NCBI RefSeq assembly: GCF_029784155.1 | Contig: NC_073692.1 | Coordinates: 240,517,756-240,581,755 of the forward strand | DNA: 64,000 nt | Source: Uranotaenia lowii | Taxonomy: Eukaryota > Arthropoda > Insecta > Diptera > Culicidae | Reading direction: 5' to 3' | Shown here: positions 47,497 through 57,442 of the stretch, piece after piece | How the letters are laid out: each line of letters begins with the position of its first letter | Position numbering within the stretch: the stretch's first letter is position 1 | Translations under genes and position numbers: made by a program | The notes under the pieces: generated by a model | The model's database searches: none | What the model saw: only the letters and a program-made list of their open reading frames with translations | What the model was told of the DNA's origin: nothing

Positions 47497-48568
47497 CAAA
47501 ATTGTCAAAATTGTCAGAATGACAATTTTGACAATTTTGACAATTTTGACAATTTTGACAATTTTGACAATTTTGACAATTTTGACAATTTTGACAATTT
47601 TGACAATTTTGACAATTTTGACAATTTTGACAATTTTGACAATTTTGACAATTTTGACAATTTTGACAATTTTGACAATTTTGACAATTTTGACAATTTT
47701 GACAATTTTGACAGTTTTGACAATTTTGACAATTTTGACAATTTTGACAATTTTGACAATTTTGACAATTTTGACAATTTTGACAATTTTGACAATTTTG
47801 ACAATTTTGACAATTTTGACAATTTTGACAATTTTGACAATTTTGACAATTTTGACAATTTTGACAATTTTGACAATTTTGACAATTTTGACAATTTTGA
47901 CAATTTTGACAATTTTGACAATTTTGACAATTTTGACAATTTTGACAATTTTGACAATTTTGACAATTTTGACAATTTTGACAATTTTGACAATTTCGAC
48001 AATTTTGACAATTTTGACAATTGTGACAACTTTAACAATTTTCACAATTTTGACAATTTTGACAATTTTGACAATTTTGACAATTTTGACAATTTTGACA
48101 ATTTTGACAATTTTGACAATTTTGACAATTTTGACAATTTTGACAATTTTGACAATTTTGACAATTTTGACAATTTTGACAATTTCGACAATTTTGACAA
48201 TTTTGACAATTTTGACAATTTTGACAATTTTGACAATTTTGACAATTTTGACAATTTTGACAATTTTGACAATTTTGACAATTTTGACAATTTTGACAAT
48301 TTTGACAATTTTGACAATTTTGACAATTTTGACAATTTTGACAATTTTGACAATTTTGACAATTTTGACAATTTTGACAATTTTGACAATTTTGACAATT
48401 TTGACAATTTTGACAATTTTGACAATTTTGACAATTTTGACAATTTTGACAATTTTGACAATTTTGACAATTTTGACAATTTTGACAATTTTGACAATTT
48501 TGACAATTTTGACAATTTTGACAATTTTGACAATTTTGACAATTTTGACAATTTTGACAATTTTGACA
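47497..48568. repeat. 9-bp satellite array, GACAATTTT unit
   Basis: About 116 very homogeneous copies of GACAATTTT, with rare variants (GACAGTTTT near 47710, GACAATTTC near 47995 and 48185, and a mutated patch at 48018-48045). At the left edge two units point the other way, forming a 20-bp perfect inverted repeat (47497-47516 with 47520-47539). The many long frames (LTI, LSK, CQN repeats) are artefacts of the 9-bp period. Confidence 0.97.
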
Positions 48569-49190
48569 CAAGGAAAATAATTAAGAAAAAGACAAAATTA
48601 AAAATATCAACATGGGTTAAAATTTTAAAAAATGACAGAAATGACTTTTTTTTCGAAAATGACCATATAGACGAGATTGACAACAGCGAAAAAATGACAT
48701 TGATGACAAAAATGAAAATTTGGCAAAATTGAAAAATAAGTCAACTCACAAGATTGACCAAATTGACAAAACTTTAAATTTCAATAAGGTCAATTTTATA
48801 AATGTTATATTTTTTTTTAATTTATTAATTTCGTCAATTTATGTAAGTTTTGTCCATTTTGACATTTTTGTTAATCTTTTGAATGTATATAATTTTGTCT
48901 ATTAGACCTAATCAATCATTTTTTTTCTCAATTCTGTTCATTTGGCCAATTATGTTCGTTTTGTAAATTTTGTCAATCAAGCAATTTGGTCAATTTTTCC
49001 AAGTTTTTTTATTTTTTCCATTTTTGTCACTTTTATTAAATTTGTCCATTTTACAAAATTATTTTTACAAATTTTGTTAAACCTAAAATTTAATCCAATT
49101 TTTTTCCACTTGACATAGTAGACAAAATTGTTCAAATTTACAAAAATGCTCAAATTTGCGAAACTTTCAAAAGTTTCAATAAAAGTGCAG
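48569..49190. repeat. Decayed satellite margin, TTTTGTCAA-like
   Basis: T-rich DNA peppered with TTTTGTCAATTT and GACAAAATTG fragments in both orientations, resembling the decay zone at 19631-20300. No gene. Confidence 0.65.
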
Positions 49191-52057
49191 CTGGTTTTGC
49201 ATTGGAGTAAGTGAGATGCACTCATAAGATATCATTCTGCAGCTTGAAACCTTCATTTGAATGAACTTGAAAAAAAAATAGTGTGATCACAATTTATTGA
49301 GATTTTTCTATACCATTTCTTAATAAATTTGTTAACTTTAAGGCTTTTGAGGGTTGTCTTAGGATTATCTAATTTGAGTGAAATCTTGTATGACGAAATG
49401 ATATAAATAATTCTTATGCTGTTTTTTTCAAATGTATCTAACAATCTGCAAACAAGTATTTTGGGATAAGCTTTTGTGAAAATTTTGGTAGGGAAAAAAA
49501 CTAGACATCCACTTCAAATAGGCAAGAAAAATTTGATTTATTTTTTTTTTAAATATGATACCTATTTTAAGATTTTTTTGATCATTGAAAATCTTTTTAT
49601 AAATCACATTATATTTTTATCGAAATGCAAAAAAAGGTGTTCCCAATGAAATTAAACTTGTAGAAAAACGATTACATACGCTTTGGTTTGCTCATGACTT
49701 GAGTCCAATATTGAATACCTGTAAAGATAAACAGAGAAAACATCGTTTATTTGAGGTCAAAATGAAAGTTGGTTAGTATAATTTAGAATGGAAATTGAGG
49801 GTGTTTTTTTAATTCTTTTTTCAGTTTGACATTATTTCCAGTTGGAAGAACCTTCTTATAGTTGTTTTCCCGCGTTCAAATTTGGTCACTGGCCTGCGGT
49901 TTTCCGCTTTTTGACTTCTTTCCCCGACAACCAAAATAAAATTCAAAATTTGAAAGAAGTGTGTGTAGAGAACGAGGAAAAAAGTGCCCAAGCACTCATC
50001 CGAAAGCGTCGTAACACTAATTTCCATTATGATGATTATTTTGATTACAATATAATAGCGCATCAGCGCTTAATGTTGCTACATAATTTCCATTAAATGC
50101 AAACCATCTCTTCCATTCATCCCCCCATACTCGGTGAGGTCTTGCTCACCAATTTCAGAGCCGAGAAGTTGAGTCGAAAAAAAAGTAACACGAATTCAAC
50201 AGTCGTCGAGTCGAGTGGGGAAGAAGCAACAACAACAGCAACAGGAAAAAAAATGGATCGTGAGCAAATCGTTTCGGGATTTCTACGACCATCAAAAACT
50301 AACATCGTTTCAATGGGAAATGTTGTTTGCTGGGGCTTTTTTTATTCCGGAGTTTGATGATGGTTCTTTTCTTTGGATGGATGGGAAAATTAGTTCACTT
50401 TTTGAATGGTGCTATGGGTGTTCTTCTTTTTGGTTTGGCAGTTTCTGTTTGTTTCTTCACGTCATTTTTTCCCTCCATCGTATGTGTATGAATATGTCTG
50501 TCTGTTCGATTGGACTTTAGCAATGTAAATACGCGGATAACAACTTCTCGTATCCACCATACACTCTGCAACAAAGTTCAGATGAGCGCTCTAATAGAGT
50601 TCACCGACTGGAAGGTGCTTATTAGCGGCCACAAAATATAGACTCAAGATCTATATTTTGAGAGCAGGTGATTTGGGGCGAGATATTTGCCTCTGGCTGG
50701 CTGACTGGAGCCCCGCAATATGTTTTGGCGCTCGATTTTGGTTGAATCGATTAAGAAATCACGAGCAGAAAATAGCGATCAGTTTACGTCTATACCCAGC
50801 ACATGAGGTAGATGAAATTATGAGATATTTTGATATGATTGATCTTCTATTCTTCATGAAACAACTTAAATACCAGTTACGAGCTTCCAATGTTGATGAG
50901 CGTGTCATTATAAAATCAAACAATTTCATTTTTCTAAAATTAAACTTTGTTTTTATTGGATATAAAATAAAGATTTTTACTTAAGTTGATTTTTAGAAAA
51001 TCCTCTTAACTTTTCTTGTAAGTAGAAGAATCTCTAAATCTCAATCATCCAACTTGAGTTCAAGTTTTGTAAAGTGGGAAACTACATCTTGAAACATTTT
51101 ATTTAACCCACGTCTTGCTCCAAGCCAAGAAAAAAATCTTCTTTCCCGAATGCAGCTCGTTTAATCTCAATTGGAAAATCTTACTTCACAGGGCGAATCG
51201 GATGTTTTAGAAACGCAAGGCAAAAAATATAAATCGAAATATAAGAAGAAATCTTTCAAGCAGCATCCTTACTTTTTCCACCTCTAGACTCTCCTAGAGT
51301 AGCGCAGTAGTGCTGCCGGTGGGATAAAAAGCTCTCTGGATCAAGAGACTGGAACTGGGTAAAATTGGTTCCTGTTATCCAATTGCACCAACCAAGTACA
51401 ACTGAACCAAACACATTCGTATGGCAGACACATCTAGATATATCCACCAACTTGAGGGAAAACTCATACGGGAAAATGCACTCGCAAGCAGTGAACTGGG
51501 GAAAAGGTTAGAAGATCTTGTACCAGTAGAGGGAAAAGTGTTTCAGCCAGCTAAATGGTTAGTGGTGGTGGTGGCTGGCATAGAAATGATTGGCTTCATT
51601 TTTATAGATTGATCATTTTCCGGGGATACCGGGGAAATGGGCAACCAACCAGCAAGCAGCAGCTATGACAGGAATAAATTGCGAGAAAATCGTCCATTTC
51701 ATAATGGGTAGGTAATGGAATTAATGTAGGGAACACCTAACAATCAACAATATTTTAGTGAAAAAAGGATCGGATAAGGTTATTGATGCAGGGTTTGGTT
51801 TTTTAACTTAAAATACTTTTTAGAGCTGTAGATCTTGCAATTAAATTTTAAACTAAAATAACATAAAACAGTTTCCTAAATTTGCACTATAAATACAATT
51901 GTTTCATCACAGGAACTTGGTCTCATGGTTTGAAAAATTCAAAATGACCCTAAATCGACTCAGTCTAATGAACATATCTTTTTTCTTCCAAAAATGTCAT
52001 TGATATTAATGTTTTACTTAATTTTGAGCTTGAAACCTGATAACTTCTACGATAAGC
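49191..52057. other. Non-coding stretch with two low-repeat islands
   Basis: 49820-50520 and 51240-51720 are GC-richer and free of known repeats, with overlapping frames on both strands (49842-50096, 50097-50357, 51256-51450) that match nothing recognisable. Possibly conserved non-coding DNA. Confidence 0.5.
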
Positions 52058-52059
52058 AT

Positions 52060-52152
52060 ACCAGATTGCCTGGTTTTACTTGGAATTGTCCGGCTAATAA
52101 GTGAAAATTTCAAGCCAAGTCGGATGTCCAGTTTTTATGGAAAACTGCCCAG
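52060..52152. repeat. CCGG-family fragment
   Basis: ACCAGATTGCCTGGTTTTAC, ATTGTCCGGCTAATAAG and GTCGGATGTCCAG resemble copies 1 and 2, with heavy divergence. It ends just before the broken mariner start. Confidence 0.5.
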
Positions 52153-52157
52153 ATAAA

Positions 52158-52440
52158 GAGTGTCCACGATGAAATTGCCACACTATGAAATTGCTCTAAC
52201 TTTTTAACCGTTGGGTAAAATTTATTGAAAGTTTGGGTGGATTTATTTCATAGTGCATTGTTTACATCCTGCAAGTTTTACGGTCCTGTGATCAAAACTC
52301 GCGGAAATGGAGTCGATTGAACAGCTCGTGCGTGATAAAATCTTGCGCATTCATCACGAGAAAAAGAACCACTCGAATCGTTCCAACACTTAAACGTTGG
52401 GAATCGCGAATTCCACGGTGACGCGAGAGCTTAAGAATGA
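52158..52440 (+). pseudogene. 5' fragment of another DD37E-type mariner with broken transposase start
   Basis: An inverted-repeat-like start (GAGTGTCCACGATGAAATTG) is followed by an ATG at 52307 opening MESIEQLVRDKILRIHHEKK, then a stop at 52391-52393. The helix-turn-helix homology continues in another frame as TLGIANSTVTRELK, up to about 52436. The rest of the transposase and the right end are missing; a small GAATGAAT repeat follows. The TIR sequence differs from both other mariners in the window, so this is a third lineage. Family assignment rests on the HTH pattern and is moderately sure. Confidence 0.65.
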
Positions 52441-52454
52441 ATGAATGAATGATG

Positions 52455-52755
52455 AATGCAGGTTATCACCAAGATCTGGTAAGGGTAAGATATTATGAAA
52501 TCCGGATGATAAATAAGCCTAATTGGATGTAGCAAAGGAAGATTGTAAATATTTTTCAAGCATCTATTTTTGCAAAGTTTTAAGTTTATGTAAATGTGAT
52601 GGAGATGCTCGTCCCCAGACTTCTATGAGATAGCGAAATAAAGAGTGAATGAAGTGGCACAAAATTCTTCAGTCTCCAGAGTACACCACAGAGGGGAGAA
52701 ACTCTTTTTTCTAAATGTTGTATATGACATCTCCAGGAAAGAGTACTATCTAAAT
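52455..52755 (-). pseudogene. Reverse transcriptase pseudogene, C-terminal part
   Basis: The minus strand encodes LDSTLSWRCHIQHLEKRVS and GVLWRLKNFVPLHS. A frameshift then leads to YLIEVWGRASPSHLHKLKTL, and after a stop and another shift, NIYNLPLLHPIRLIYHPD. These match the conserved tail after the catalytic core of Jockey/CR1-like non-LTR reverse transcriptases. It continues the protein of the piece at 55556-56164, from which it was separated by the hAT-like element at 52756-55555. Several frameshifts and a stop make it dead. The remaining 3' UTR and tail are not recognised. Confidence 0.82.
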
Positions 52756-53024
52756 CAAGGGTGGCCAAACCAAGGTCCGCGGGCCAAATTTTCCAATGTT
52801 TTTCATATGAACAGTACTTATGATTTACATATGTGTATTGCGATGAATTTCCCTTATTTAATTACCTCATATCATTATTCTAAAAGCCACGAGAGCTGCT
52901 ATGACCCAATGGCACTAATTTGAGTTTTGACTGGTTTTGAAAATTTTGTAAAATTTAGCACGAAATGTTAGCAAATATCAAAACATATTTATTAACGAAC
53001 TTAACAATTTATTTGTCATTTTAG

Positions 53025-53216
53025 TTTTTTTTTGTTTCGATTATAGTCGTTTTACCATCTTTATGGCATTCGCGACTTTGTCAACGTTACAGTTGGCGGA
53101 TCTTTATTGAAAAACTTATCCGGTACAACTGTGTTCGATATTTACTCTTGGGCTCGAACTCACGGACATCGGCTCAGGAGACAACAGACTTGCCAACTGA
53201 GCTATATCACAAGCCC
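53025..53216 (-). mobile_element. tRNA-derived SINE, copy 2
   Basis: Nearly identical to the SINE at 21308-21501 over its full length (A box TAGCTCAGTTGGCAAG, B box GAGTTCGAGCCC, body CAACTGTAACGTTGACAAAG, poly-A tail seen as poly-T at 53025-53033). About ten differences between the copies. No target duplication could be identified. Confidence 0.9.
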
Positions 53217-53920
53217 GCATTGTGTTCTATGAATTTTAGAGCGAAACATTTGCTTAATTTAAAAAAATTCAGCTTCCATTGAAACCAACGAAATTTTTTA
53301 CTGTAAATATTACGGGAAAATAGACACATTATATGACAATTTGCGCAAGGTGTCTTCAAATTATCACCCAATTTCAAAATTTGCTCATTTTTGCAGACGG
53401 TACTATTTAACAGTTTTTGTATCTTATTTATAATTTTTCACATAGATTTTCACTACTAGCTTTTTTAAATAGGTATTTAAAATCCAATTTCACATTTGAA
53501 AAGCTATTAACATTAAATGCGCTTTGATGTGCCATGTTATCATATCTGCTGAAAAATACCAAAGTTATGTAGGTATCAAATATATAATTTTTTTACCTAC
53601 CAATTTAATATCAAATGCCTTTTCAAATTTTTAAAATCAGTTTGGATAGTGTCAAATTTCAGAGAAAAGAATTTTTTGGATGTTTCTATAGCCGCGGCGT
53701 TTGAAAATCCGATTTTATACTACGCATTCAATTTGAAACTGAATTTTGAATTGTTGAAGTTAGTTCCGTTTTGAAACTATCAATGATGGTGGTCTGGTTA
53801 ACTTTTAAATTAATAATTTTAAAATAGATTTGTGGACAACTGGGTTTGCAAAAGAATAAATTATCATTCATTTTTTGTGCAGCGCTGCCAATTAAATTAC
53901 GAAATCTGAAATAGGCATTC
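53217..53920. other. Interior of hAT-like element, no gene seen
   Basis: AT-rich; no transposase motif on either strand. Confidence 0.5.
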
Positions 53921-54130
53921 GTGATGAAATACGCACACGTTAGAAGTGAGTTGACATTTTCTGCAGAACGCTCGCAGTCGATTTTTATCATCACAAAAGC
54001 AATGAGCAAACGCTCTCTTTTCTACAACGGATTGAAAATGTTCAACAACCGAACGACAAGCATCAAAAATAGTGTGAACACAAACACTTTTAAGAAAATG
54101 GCAATACAATACATCAAACAGACTGTCTAA
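53921..54130 (+). pseudogene. Possible C-terminal remnant of a second non-LTR reverse transcriptase
   Basis: The plus-strand frame contains MSKRSLFYNGLKMFNN followed by TSIKNSVNTNTFKKMAIQYI. This resembles the LFYNGLKxFNxLP...xFKxxLxxY tail common in non-LTR retrotransposon ORF2 proteins. It is short and without the catalytic motif, so the assignment is tentative. Confidence 0.35.
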
Positions 54131-55500
54131 AAATATGACAAATCCTGACAAGGATCATATGATGAAAGTGATGGAAATCTGACGAGGATTCAGATAAAGA
54201 ATTGTACGGTGATGGACATACGCGGGAGTAAGACGAAAAAAGTCGTACAGAATAAGAAAATTCAAAGTAATATAAAATTATCCTAAGGATAAAATGTCCC
54301 TCCCACTTATAAAGAAGCGAATGGGGTGGAGTAAGGACCCAAATGGGCCTACGGGGCCATCAAAAAAGGGCCAAAAAAAAATCACATCATTTTTTTTGTT
54401 CCTTTTTTTTAAGGAAAAGTTTAACAACTCAACAAGATACAAAAGTCAATAATCAGAATTTTTATATTTTGAAAACTGTAAGAACATGAAAAAAAGGTTT
54501 TTCTTTGGAATTTCTACACTATTTCTGCAAACATTTCTGCAAAAAAATTGACCCAACAGAACCAACCTTAAATTAAAAACGAAAATATATTTGACATAAC
54601 TATTGCTATTGCTATTGACATACATCCATATTCAATTTGGTCTGGACAGAAACAGATGCTATTTTAGTTCCATTTTTTCAATACTCGCCAAACTTACGCT
54701 CGATTTTATCACGCTTTTTTAGAAATCATTCAGAAACTATTTCCAGGACCTTAATATTTATTTAAAAGCAATTAGCGTTTTTGTTATTTGCTATTATTGA
54801 TGGTTTATGTTATGGAAAAAAAAATTCAATAATATGAAAATGTCATTGAACTGGTCACTTTAGCTGTATACTGTTTTAAATCGTTATTTGGATTTTAAAA
54901 ACGGTTGTGAATGGAATTTTTTTTTTTATTAAAATGAAATTCTTCTAGCTTTGGCTTCAAATTCGTAAAAGGGACTCACATTTCTAGATTTGAAAAAGAA
55001 AGTATTATCTGTCCATAAAGCAAATTTAGAGAAACACTCTTAAAATGTCTAAGTACGACTAATTTAATTTTTTTTTTTTAAGTTAACTTTTGAGTTAATC
55101 AAAGATGTGAGGATTAAAATATTAAAATATATAAATAGTATAAGATAATTTTATCATGCACTTTTCTTGGATATTTTATTCAAAATAGACGGAGAAGTTA
55201 CGGCATAAAAAAATAAATACCTAATTTACTTTAATTGGATGAACACTAACAAATTGATATTTTGCACGCTTCGATTATTACGTCTAATGATTAAAATCAA
55301 TTGATACAAAGCATTTCCACTACTTAAGCCATTAAAATTAATCATTTACTACAGTAAAATACATTTTGCCACTTAAATTTTAATTTTAAATTTAACCAAA
55401 TTCACGATTTCACCATTTTTTTATCGTTATAAATATGAAAAACTACTATATTCATTTATTTGCTCTGAATATTAAAGAAAAAATAATGATGTGTCCCGCC
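54131..55500. other. Interior of hAT-like element, no gene seen
   Basis: AT-rich with long A and T runs; no reading frame above 60 codons of interest. Confidence 0.5.
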
Positions 55501-55555
55501 AGCCAATCTCATCTCCAAAATTCGGCCCGTCTGTTAATAATGTTGGCCACCCATG

Positions 55556-56164
55556 ATCTAAATGATTACCTAAGTATTTGAAGGTTTTCACCTCTTGTAT
55601 GAAAAACTCATTCATATTACTTTCCTGAACGAATGGAATAACATATACCTACATACATATTTAATTTTTTCGTAGTTTAGAGTAGAGTAGATTGCTATTG
55701 AAAAATGTAGATAGCAATTTCAAATCATGTTCCAAATGTTCGATTATTGTATTTGCAGACTTTCTCGCGTAAAATAAAGCAGTATCATCCGCTAAAAGCC
55801 GTGAAGGGGAAGAAGGGGAAGATTACATATGTCGTCAATGTAGACAAGAAAAAGTAAAGGACCTATGTTACTGCACTTTGGAACGCCTATGCTAATATTT
55901 CTGGATTCGCTGGATATTCCTTCAACCACAAGACATTGTTTCCTGTTGATCAAACAACTTCGAATTATTTCATTCACTTTACCCCGTATCCCGTATTTGT
56001 TCAATTTTTCTAATTAAATTTCATGATTTAGCGTATCGAAAGCTTTTTTTCAGGTCCAGAAATAAAGCTCCGAAAATATTTTTAGAATCAACCTCTGTTA
56101 TTATTGAGTCAAATAGTCCAGAAATAGCTATAAGTGTGCTGGAACCTGCTCTGAAACCGTATTG
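55556..56164 (-). pseudogene. Reverse transcriptase pseudogene, catalytic core
   Basis: Read right to left: QYGFRAGSSTLIAIS, GALFLDLKKSF (first metal-binding Asp region), frameshift, DTLNHEI, stop and shift, KYGIRGKVNEIIRS, GVPKCSNIGPLLFLVYIDDI, shift, LLADDTALFYARKS (the ADD catalytic pair), EHDLKLLSTFFNSNLL, and VKTFKYLGNHLD at the hAT boundary. The order and spacing match non-LTR (Jockey/CR1-like) RT domains 2a to 7. At least three frameshifts and stops, and GVPKCS for the usual GVPQGS, show it is long dead. No endonuclease domain is seen; it is probably 5' truncated. Confidence 0.88.
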
Positions 56165-56228
56165 CAATTAATGTATGAAATATTGAAAAATCGTATTTTA
56201 TTTTTTCTTATTTCTTGATGTACACATA

Positions 56229-57442
56229 ACTTGCAACTAGAGATGTACCGAATAGTGGTATTCGGCGAACGGCCGAATACCGAATAGTGACCTTTTCAAC
56301 TATTCGGCCAAGCGAATATTCGGCCGAATATTCGGTCGAATATTCTATTAAGTTTTTAATGAAAAAATATAAGCGATTGTCTTAATTTCCTTCTATACCT
56401 TCCATTTTAATGCCCCTCATGTTTTTGAGTCGATTAACTTCAACCAGATGATATTTCCAGATGATGTATTAAAAGGTCTTTCTCAAGAAGGGGCCTCGGA
56501 TTTTTAAAATTTAACTGAATCATCTGTATAACTAAAAGGACATCAGATGACTTGTCGCTTTTAGGGCATGTGAAATATGTCGAAACAGGTGCCAATGAAT
56601 TTGAAATTGCTTATTTGATATCGAAATAGATGAAGGTCGAATTTGATGCATCTTCAAAACAGTTGTTAAAAACAACGATCATTTTCAACCTTAACCAAAC
56701 CATATTTTCCATCACATGTATCCAAACGGTCGGGCGATTCCAGATAATTTTTGAAATAAAATTGTAAAAAAGGGGAGGGGGAATCTGAACAAAATCTAGG
56801 CATTATTTTAAAACAAACAAGGTAACAAAAATACATAAAAGTTATAGCTTTCATTAAATCGCAACAGCAGTGTTAAAATTGTATTTAAGGATTTAACGAA
56901 AATTTATGTTAATTTTAAAGTCGTCCTTGAACATAAAATGTAAAAATTTCTGAGAGAAATTTGAGTTTTTTATTTGATTTAGAACCCGGGCAAAGTCCGG
57001 GTAGCTTTTAACAACATCTGGGCATCACGTCCAGATTTGGCTTATTTTAAATTCTTTATTTGATTTATGGTCATGTCTGGATATATCAAGAAAACCTGGA
57101 ACAAGCGATGGCCAAAGGATGAAGTGATACTACTCCGATCTACAGTGAAAAGTAACCGGATACAACTAAGATATTTAACTGAAACTATAAGTTTTTGATG
57201 ATTATGTAGATTTTTCAATATTACTTTGGAATATTTTGTTAATTTTCCAAATTCATTTAAAAAAATTGACAAATCTGTTCGTGTATAAATTTAAAAAATA
57301 ATTATTCGGCTTATTCGGCCTATTCGGCCGAATACTTAGCTCAACTATTCGGTGAGCCGAATATTCGGCCTAACGGTTTCAGGCGGTATTCGGCGCCGAA
57401 TATTCGGCTGACCGAATATTTGGTACATCTCTACTTGCAACT
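56229..57442. mobile_element. Non-autonomous hAT-like element with AGAGATGTACC ends
   Basis: AGAGATGTACC at 56239-56249 is inverted exactly at 57422-57432. ACTTGCAACT is repeated directly at 56229-56238 and 57433-57442; hAT duplications are 8 bp, so two bases of this are chance or part of the end. Subterminal clusters of palindromic ATTCGGCCGAATATTCGG lie at 56260-56345 and 57300-57420. The interior (about 900 bp) is AT-rich, with a CCGG-family relic at 56985-57060, and encodes no transposase. Confidence 0.85.

Larger units (their letters stand above)
52756..55555. mobile_element. hAT-like element inserted in the reverse transcriptase
   Basis: Left end CAAGGGTGGCCAAACC and right end (minus strand) CATGGGTGGCCAACAT. 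The CAxGGGTGGCCAA ends agree over 13 bp with one mismatch, and both are followed inside by CGGGCC(A/G)AATTTT. The 8-bp duplication ATCTAAAT lies at 52748-52755 and 55556-55563. No hAT transposase or BED-finger frame is visible in 2.8 kb, so it is non-autonomous. It contains a SINE at 53025-53216 and a possible reverse-transcriptase tail fragment near 53920-54130. Confidence 0.88.

Noticed and set aside
47465..48580. A 371-codon open frame of LTI repeats and its shadows (LSK, CQN, VKI)
   Set aside because: The frame exists only because a 9-bp satellite without stop codons is a multiple of three; all frames on both strands are open. No unique sequence or start context.
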